DNA of 10,642 bases from CAZLYX01 sp964563885 (lineage in GTDB: Bacteria; Pseudomonadota; Gammaproteobacteria; Burkholderiales; Neisseriaceae). The notes beneath the pieces are model-generated. The model was not told the origin of the DNA and ran no database searches. It saw only the letters and a list, made by a program, of their open reading frames with translations. This document shows, in pieces, positions 6,929-10,642 of this stretch. A program made the position numbers and the translations under genes. The number at the start of each line of letters is the position of its first letter. The stretch's first letter is position 1. The stretch covers positions 1-10,642 of the forward strand of contig CAZLYX010000057.1 of the NCBI GenBank assembly GCA_964563885.1, read 5' to 3'.

Positions 6929-8363
6929 TTGGGCTTGGATGCTCTTCAATTGATGCGGTGTTGGTTTGCGCTTCTATACCCGCGCGAATAATGGCTTGAT
7001 CGCTGGGCACGGCAGCCTCTTGTAAAATACGGACTTCTCGCTGTGGAAAAGGAAATTCAATTTTATGCTCATTAAAACGTTTCCAAATATCCAACAAAAT
7101 AGCAGAACTCAGTCCACGAAAACCATTTTCAGGATCTAAAACCCAATAGCTGAGTTGTAAATCAATACCGTTTTCGCCAAAATTAGTTAGAAAAGCAACG
7201 GGAGCAGGGTCTTTGCCAACACGCTCTTGTGCGGTAGCCACATCTTTCAGGATATTCAATGCTACTGTTATATCGGTGTGATAGGCTACCTGAACAGCAA
7301 GATTGTTTTGTAGTATTTTGCCCGTGTAAGATTCATTAATAACCGTTGAATTTATAAATGTTTCGTTTGGAATCAAAGCTTCGCTGCCAGAGGAGCCCTG
7401 TAATACCACAAAGCGGGACGTGATTTTAGTCACGTAACCAGTGAAGTTATTGACTGTTAACCGATCGCCTGGGCGGATTGAGCGATCGCTCAAAATAATA
7501 AAACCCGCGATGTAATTGCTGGCAACTTTTTGTAAACCCAAACCCACGCCCACACCCAAAGCGCCACCAAAAACCGACAGCACGGTAAGGTCAATGCCCA
7601 CTAGAGGTAAAGCAATAAATAGAGATAAAATCAACAATAAAAACTTGGTGACTTTTGACAAAACAATGCGCAGGTTAAGATCTATACGCTCTCTTTTCAT
7701 TAATTGATCATTAATAACATTAGCCAACCACATAGCTAATAACACGGTAATGGCAACCCAAATGAGGCCACTCAGTAAGGTAAATAAGCTCAAACTAGAG
7801 CTGCCAAGAGGCAATTGGATGCTTTTGAGTATTTGAATGATGAAATCGTCGATACCAGAAAGCCACAAAACAAAAAATACCCATAAACCAGCAGATAAAA
7901 AACGTTCTAAAGTATCTGCCGTTTTACTAAGCGGTAGCGCTGAATGCACAATGCCGAGTGCCAAGCGTATCAGTACCATCCAACCCGCAGCCATAATCAA
8001 AAAACGTATCCATACTGCTTGAAAACCAAAAAGTCGCCAAACGTATAGCACGATTGTGGCTGAAATTAATATCAGCAATGGTGACATTAGTCGGTAGCCG
8101 ATATGGCGTAAAGCATTCCATTTTGAATCTGTGTTGATAAGTACTTTACGCTGAAAATATTTACTGAGATATAACAAGCTGATGACTAAAATAATGACTA
8201 TTGCCACCTCTACCCAGCTAGATAATTGATAGTAGCTGCGCTCAAGCAAATGAGATGTAAATCTTTGGCGGGCAAATAGATTCTGAAAGAAATCTTGCAG
8301 ATCTGAAGTGGTTTCGGACAGTAAGCTATTGCCGATACCGATAACGACGGATTTAAAAGGCAT
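6909..8363 (-). CDS. MscS-family mechanosensitive ion channel
   Basis: This 484-residue inner-membrane protein probably opens under membrane tension to release solutes during hypo-osmotic shock. Predicted membrane segments lie at about 51-69, 93-112, 118-139, 156-176, 193-214 and 239-262. The glycine/alanine-rich pore helix follows (GGALGVGVGLGLQKVASNY, 266-284). The beta domain follows with DRSIRPGD and NNFTGYVTKI, then the alpha/beta C-terminal domain ending near PFPQREVRIL (437-447). Residues 448-484 are a polar, probably disordered tail. It is longer than E. coli MscS (286 residues) because of extra N-terminal helices, as in many MscS relatives. A DUS lies in frame within the gene (residues 357-361, VQVAY). 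The ATG at 8363 has only a weak ribosome-binding site. Tension gating has to be assumed from the family. Confidence 0.9.
   Translation of the reverse strand: MPFKSVVIGIGNSLLSETTSDLQDFFQNLFARQRFTSHLLERSYYQLSSWVEVAIVIILVISLLYLSKYFQRKVLINTDSKWNALRHIGYRLMSPLLILISATIVLYVWRLFGFQAVWIRFLIMAAGWMVLIRLALGIVHSALPLSKTADTLERFLSAGLWVFFVLWLSGIDDFIIQILKSIQLPLGSSSLSLFTLLSGLIWVAITVLLAMWLANVINDQLMKRERIDLNLRIVLSKVTKFLLLILSLFIALPLVGIDLTVLSVFGGALGVGVGLGLQKVASNYIAGFIILSDRSIRPGDRLTVNNFTGYVTKITSRFVVLQGSSGSEALIPNETFINSTVINESYTGKILQNNLAVQVAYHTDITVALNILKDVATAQERVGKDPAPVAFLTNFGENGIDLQLSYWVLDPENGFRGLSSAILLDIWKRFNEHKIEFPFPQREVRILQEAAVPSDQAIIRAGIEAQTNTASIEEHPSPNDPKTP
7283..7294 (+). repeat. DNA uptake sequence inside the mscS-like gene
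   Basis: Exact AGGCTACCTGAA within coding sequence. On the coding strand it reads in frame as V-Q-V-A-Y, in the same frame as the DUS at the end of trpG. Confidence 0.85.
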
Positions 8364-8396
8364 GTTTACTCATTTAGAGATGTGATTGGAGAATTG

Positions 8397-8402
8397 ATTA
8401 TA
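8397..8402 (-). promoter_or_regulatory. Possible -10 box for the MscS-family gene
   Basis: Perfect TATAAT on the minus strand, 33 bases before the start codon, in the gap divergent from rpsF. No -35 hexamer is evident, so this is tentative. Confidence 0.4.
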
Positions 8403-8447
8403 ACGCGACTTTTAAGCCTAGTGCTTAATCGATAATAAGTTAAAAGC

Positions 8448-8476
8448 TTGCTTGTCTAGGTAATGCGGATTATAAT
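8448..8476 (+). promoter_or_regulatory. sigma70-type promoter of the rpsF operon
   Basis: TTGCTT (8448-8453), a 17-base spacer and a perfect TATAAT (8471-8476). Transcription would start near 8483, giving a leader of about 60 bases that holds the structured element before rpsF. This is the best promoter in the window, as expected for a ribosomal protein operon. Confidence 0.8.
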
Positions 8477-8490
8477 AATCGGCTTCCCAA

Positions 8491-8537
8491 CCTTGCCTTT
8501 TACAACTGCATGGTAAAAGGCTACATTAACCGTAAGG
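8491..8537 (+). ncRNA. rpsF leader: probable S6:S18-binding autoregulatory motif
   Basis: A perfect 9-bp stem, GCCTTTTAC (8495-8503) with GTAAAAGGC (8513-8521), closes a 9-base loop. Below it CCTT (8491-8494) can pair with AAGG (8534-8537), part of the Shine-Dalgarno sequence AAGGAG. Between the two stems the 3' side has an unpaired stretch, 8522-8533, that contains ACCG. A two-stem hairpin with a conserved CCG in a 3' bulge before rpsF is the published S6:S18 mRNA motif, in which the S6:S18 complex represses its own operon. The lower stem is short, so its exact pairing is an inference. Confidence 0.72.
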
Positions 8538-8544
8538 AGATAAC

Positions 8545-8922
8545 ATGCGTCATTATGAGATCGTGTTTATCGTTCATCCAGATCAAAGCGAGCAAGTACC
8601 CGCAATGGTTGAACGTTACAAAACCATGATTACTGAGGCCAGCGGCACTATTCACCGTCTGGAAGATTGGGGCCGTCGTCAATTGGCTTATCCAATCAAC
8701 AAAATTCACAAAGCACATTATATTTTAATGAACATTGAGTGTGGTATTGAAGTGATTGAAGAGTTGGAAACTGCTTTCCGCTTCAATGACGCTGTATTGC
8801 GCCATCTGACCATCAAAACTAAACATGCTGTTACCGAAGCTTCTCCGATGATGAAAGAAGAGAAAGCTAAAAATTTGTTGGGTAGCAACACACCAGTTCA
8901 AGAAACTGCTGCTGAAGCTTAA
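8545..8922 (+). CDS. rpsF: Small ribosomal subunit protein S6
   Basis: S6 pairs with S18 and binds the central domain of 16S rRNA in the platform of the 30S subunit. The 125-residue protein has the family start MRHYEIVFIVHPDQSEQ, the middle WGRRQLAYPINK at 42-53 and the RHLTIKTKHA strand near 86-95. A charged, probably flexible tail (about 96-125) follows, as in other proteobacteria. AAGGAG ends 5 bases before the ATG. It is the first gene of rpsF-priB-rpsR-rplI, driven by the promoter at 8448-8476, and probably controlled by the leader hairpin. The stop is 8 bases before the priB start. Confidence 0.98.
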   Translation: MRHYEIVFIVHPDQSEQVPAMVERYKTMITEASGTIHRLEDWGRRQLAYPINKIHKAHYILMNIECGIEVIEELETAFRFNDAVLRHLTIKTKHAVTEASPMMKEEKAKNLLGSNTPVQETAAEA

Positions 8923-8930
8923 TTCAAAAT

Positions 8931-9227
8931 TTGAATAATCTGCTAACCCTTACTGCGCAAATAGTCGAAGCTGGCATTTTGCGATATACCCCAACAGGGG
9001 TGCCTGTATTAGATATCAGGCTACAACATGAATCTTGGCAGCATGAAAACGGACAGCAATGTCTGGTTAAATTTGAAATGCCGGCCAAAATTCTCGGTGA
9101 GGAAGCATTAGCTTGGCAGCATCGGCAAGGTGTCATGGTAGCGGTAGAGGGTTTTTTAGCCCAACGCAGCCAACGATATCTTCATCCGATACTGCGTGTA
9201 CAAAACATTAAAGAATATAAAGGTTAA
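8931..9227 (+). CDS. priB: Primosomal replication protein PriB
   Basis: PriB is a small dimeric single-strand DNA-binding protein with an OB fold. It works with PriA to reload the replicative helicase at stalled forks. The 98-residue length fits neisserial PriB (about 100). Typical stretches are RYTPTGVPVLDIRLQHES (19-36), GQQCLVKFEMPAKILG (41-56), VEGFLAQRSQR (72-82) and the end RVQNIKEYKG. The frame has no ATG near its beginning. TTG 8931 is the most likely start, because it aligns with the NNLxxL N-terminus of neisserial PriB. No Shine-Dalgarno sequence precedes it, so translation probably depends on ribosomes ending rpsF 8 bases upstream. This would keep PriB low next to the abundant ribosomal proteins. 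Confidence 0.93.
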   Translation: MNNLLTLTAQIVEAGILRYTPTGVPVLDIRLQHESWQHENGQQCLVKFEMPAKILGEEALAWQHRQGVMVAVEGFLAQRSQRYLHPILRVQNIKEYKG

Positions 9228-9234
9228 AACGACA

Positions 9235-9465
9235 ATGGCTCGTCAATCATTTAAACGTAGAAAATTCTGCCGCTTTACGGTAGAAAAAATTGCAGAAGTA
9301 GACTATAAAGCAGTTGATATCTTAAAAGATTTCGTTGCTGAAAACGGCAAAATCATTCCGGCTCGTATCACCGGTACTAAATCTCGCTATCAACGTCAGT
9401 TGTCAGTGGCTGTGAAACGTGCTCGTTTCTTGGCTCTGTTAGCGTTCACCGACCAACATAAATAA
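9235..9465 (+). CDS. rpsR: Small ribosomal subunit protein S18
   Basis: S18 forms the heterodimer with S6 on the 30S platform. From ATG 9235 the protein is MARQSFKRRKFCRF to FTDQHK, 76 residues, the normal neisserial length. The frame stays open upstream to an ATG at 9196, but those 13 extra residues overlap priB and are absent from S18 proteins. AAGG at 9220-9223, inside the last priB codons, lies 11 bases before the ATG, so initiation may be partly coupled to priB, which ends 7 bases upstream. The basic, cysteine-containing start (RRKFCRF) and the IPARITGTKSRYQRQLS core are family marks. Confidence 0.98.
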   Translation: MARQSFKRRKFCRFTVEKIAEVDYKAVDILKDFVAENGKIIPARITGTKSRYQRQLSVAVKRARFLALLAFTDQHK

Positions 9466-9482
9466 TTTCAGGAGATTATTAA

Positions 9483-9935
9483 ATGCAAATTATTCTGTTA
9501 GAAAAAATCGGTGGCTTGGGTAACTTAGGTGATGTGGTAACGGTTAAAAACGGTTATGCACGTAACTTCCTAATTCCTCAGTCTAAAGCTAAACGTGCTA
9601 CTGAAATCAACTTGAAAGAGTTTGAAACTCGTCGTGCGGAATTAGAAGCCAAGCAAGCTGCGATCTTGGCTAATGCACAAGCACTTCAAGCTAAATTAGA
9701 AGGCCAAACCGCTTCTGTTGCTCAAAAAGCTGGTGTAGATGGCCGCTTGTTTGGTTCAGTAACCAATGCTGATATTGCCGAGGCGATTAATGCTATGGGT
9801 TTTGAAGTTGCTAAGTCAGGCATTCGTTTGCCACAAGGTCCTTTAAAAGCTATCGGCGAATATGAATTGGAAGTGGTTTTACATTCTGATGTAGTGGCCA
9901 ACATTACTGTTGCCGTGGTTCCAACAACTGTATAA
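9483..9935 (+). CDS. rplI: Large ribosomal subunit protein L9
   Basis: L9 binds 23S rRNA at the base of the L1 stalk and helps keep the reading frame and ribosome spacing. The 150-residue protein has the standard layout. The N-terminal RNA-binding domain has MQIILLEKIGGLGNLGDVV (1-19) and GYARNFLIPQSKAKRAT (24-40). A long connecting helix (about 42-75) rich in A, E, K and Q follows, and then the C-terminal domain with GRLFGSVTNADIAEAI (86-101). AGGAG at 9470-9474 lies 8 bases before the ATG. It is the last gene of the operon and is followed by two hairpins. Confidence 0.98.
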   Translation: MQIILLEKIGGLGNLGDVVTVKNGYARNFLIPQSKAKRATEINLKEFETRRAELEAKQAAILANAQALQAKLEGQTASVAQKAGVDGRLFGSVTNADIAEAINAMGFEVAKSGIRLPQGPLKAIGEYELEVVLHSDVVANITVAVVPTTV

Positions 9936-9944
9936 GCAGCACGC

Positions 9945-9966
9945 TAAACTCAACTAAATGAGTTTA
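9945..9966 (+). other. Small hairpin between rplI and its terminator
   Basis: A perfect 8-bp AT-rich stem (TAAACTCA 9945-9952 with TGAGTTTA 9959-9966) closes a 6-base loop, ten bases after the rplI stop. It has no T-run of its own. It may protect the transcript end or pause polymerase ahead of the DUS terminator. Confidence 0.5.
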
Positions 9967-9970
9967 AACT

Positions 9971-10020
9971 AAAAGGCTACCTGAACATTAAGTTTCAGGT
10001 AGCCTTTTGTTTTGTTTTTT
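9971..10020 (+). terminator. DUS-pair terminator of the rpsF-rplI operon
   Basis: Two exact DUS copies in inverted orientation (9974-9985, 9994-10005) form a 12-bp stem with an 8-base loop. The stem is extended by AAA/TTT pairs and followed by a long T-rich tract, TTTTGTTTTGTTTTTT. This is the strongest intrinsic terminator in the window after the one at 1187. Confidence 0.93.
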
Positions 10021-10081
10021 AAGAATATATTTTATGAGTATATTTAAAAATTAAGTTTAGCTGTTAAGCTATTATAAAATC

Positions 10082-10123
10082 TTTTTCAGGTAGCCAATGA
10101 GTTAACAAAGGCTACCTGAAAAA
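10082..10123. repeat. Inverted DUS pair in reversed orientation, downstream of the cytochrome gene
   Basis: A 14-bp perfect stem, TTTTTCAGGTAGCC (10082-10095) with its complement (10110-10123), closes a 14-base loop. The right arm contains an exact DUS (10109-10120) and the left arm a DUS with its outermost base changed (10085-10096). The arms face the other way from the terminators at 3298 and 9974, so the stem is flanked by the T-run and A-run inside it, and no T-run follows directly on either strand. It may be a weak terminator or only a barrier 9 bases after the cytochrome gene stop. Confidence 0.75.
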
Positions 10124-10131
10124 TTAAACAA

Positions 10132-10642
10132 TCAAGCCATACTTATAATAATGGCTACTACAGCGATAGCAACCGCTACTGCTGCTAACAGTTTGGGTGT
10201 GCTTGCAAACTTTAAAATGGGCAGCTTGCCTTCCAAATACTTATAACCAGTAAACATAGGTTTAATTAAATCATGCTTTTTAAATAATTTATAAAATATA
10301 ACCGTGCTTACATGAATGGCAATAAGTGCTAATAATAGATTAAAAAAAGTGGTGTGGATGGTGCGCAATTGGCTGCCTGTAGCGCTGCTTACTAAGCTAT
10401 TTAAATAGCCGTTATTTAAAAATGTATTTTCATCAGCTGCAAATAAACCTGTTCCCACTTGAAAGAAGATGCCGCCAATAAGAGCCAGTACCATTAATGC
10501 GCCTAGCGGATTATGACCAGGCTGTTCATTTTCACTTAGATCGCCACGTAGATAACGTTTTATTTGCGCAGGCCCGCGGATAAACTGTGCAAAACGTGCG
10601 GTATCACTGCCCCAAATACCCCAACATAAACGGAAAACCATA
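10132..10642 (-). CDS. Cytochrome b561-type membrane protein, N-terminus outside the window
   Basis: This is the C-terminal 169 residues or so of a bacterial cytochrome b561 / Ni-Fe hydrogenase b-type cytochrome family protein. Such proteins are inner-membrane four-helix haem b proteins that pass electrons to or from quinones or periplasmic partners. Residues like FRLCWGIWGSDTARFAQFIRGP normally follow the first two helices, so the visible ATG at 10641 is internal and the gene continues to the right. Helices are seen at about 46-66 and 96-118, and an extra C-terminal one at 149-168. Candidate haem-ligand histidines are H43 (GHNPLGALM), H96 and H110 of the visible part. A short basic linker precedes the last helix. 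The electron partner is unknown. Confidence 0.85.
   Translation of the reverse strand, partial: MVFRLCWGIWGSDTARFAQFIRGPAQIKRYLRGDLSENEQPGHNPLGALMVLALIGGIFFQVGTGLFAADENTFLNNGYLNSLVSSATGSQLRTIHTTFFNLLLALIAIHVSTVIFYKLFKKHDLIKPMFTGYKYLEGKLPILKFASTPKLLAAVAVAIAVVAIIISMA

Noticed and set aside
6929..6949. TTG start giving nudB seven more residues
   Set aside because: The ATG at 6928 matches the E. coli NudB N-terminus in length, and the TTG has no ribosome-binding site.
8518..8529. AGGCTACATTAA, resembling the DUS
   Set aside because: It has two changes in the core of the word and is fully explained as the right arm of the rpsF leader hairpin.
9196..9234. In-frame upstream extension of rpsR starting at an ATG inside priB
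   Set aside because: S18 proteins begin MARQSFKRRKFCRF. The extra 13 residues overlap the conserved priB end.
1..10642. CRISPR arrays, insertion sequences, tRNA or rRNA genes
   Set aside because: No regular direct repeats with spacers, no transposase-like protein and no cloverleaf or rRNA sequence were recognised. The only repeat family is the DUS.

Overview
The window looks like a core chromosomal segment from a low-GC member of the Neisseriaceae (Betaproteobacteria). The main evidence is a 12-base word, AGGCTACCTGAA, found ten times exactly on the two strands. From memory it matches the 'eikDUS' dialect of the neisserial DNA uptake sequence (DUS). Supporting evidence is the rpsF-priB-rpsR-rplI order and the betaproteobacterial-type TrpD and HemF. 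Eikenella, where this dialect was named, has a much higher GC content. A low-GC relative such as Snodgrassella, Alysiella or Stenoxybacter is therefore more likely; this is inference only.

Layout: 1-569 is very AT-rich with no convincing gene. Next, on the plus strand, come a PglD/NeuD-type sugar acetyltransferase (570-1154) with a strong terminator, hemF (1257-2156) and a FieF-like metal efflux transporter (2340-3224). Two tandem DUS-type hairpins (3231-3329) separate these from a long minus-strand block. In its direction of transcription that block is: an MscS-family channel (8363-6909) overlapping nudB (6928-6470), an endonuclease/exonuclease/phosphatase-fold protein (6357-5596), an unrecognised 105-residue protein (5517-5200), trpG (5157-4570) and trpD (4367-3336). 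Divergent from the channel gene, a good sigma70-type promoter and a structured leader start rpsF-priB-rpsR-rplI (8545-9935), which ends in a DUS hairpin terminator. The window closes with the 3' part of a cytochrome b561-type membrane protein on the minus strand (10642-10132).

Functional links: TrpG and TrpD carry out the first steps of tryptophan synthesis from chorismate. NudB works in folate synthesis, and TrpG-type amidotransferases can also serve p-aminobenzoate synthesis, so the two may share chorismate/folate chemistry. HemF makes haem precursors. The ribosomal operon shows a leader hairpin that fits the known S6:S18 autoregulatory motif.

I did not find a novel defence, mobile or biosynthetic system. 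The points most worth a second look are the uses of the DUS word (terminator stems, an in-frame coding element, one pair in reversed orientation), a one-base DUS variant that flanks only the transporter gene, the rpsF leader, and priB starting at TTG without a Shine-Dalgarno sequence.
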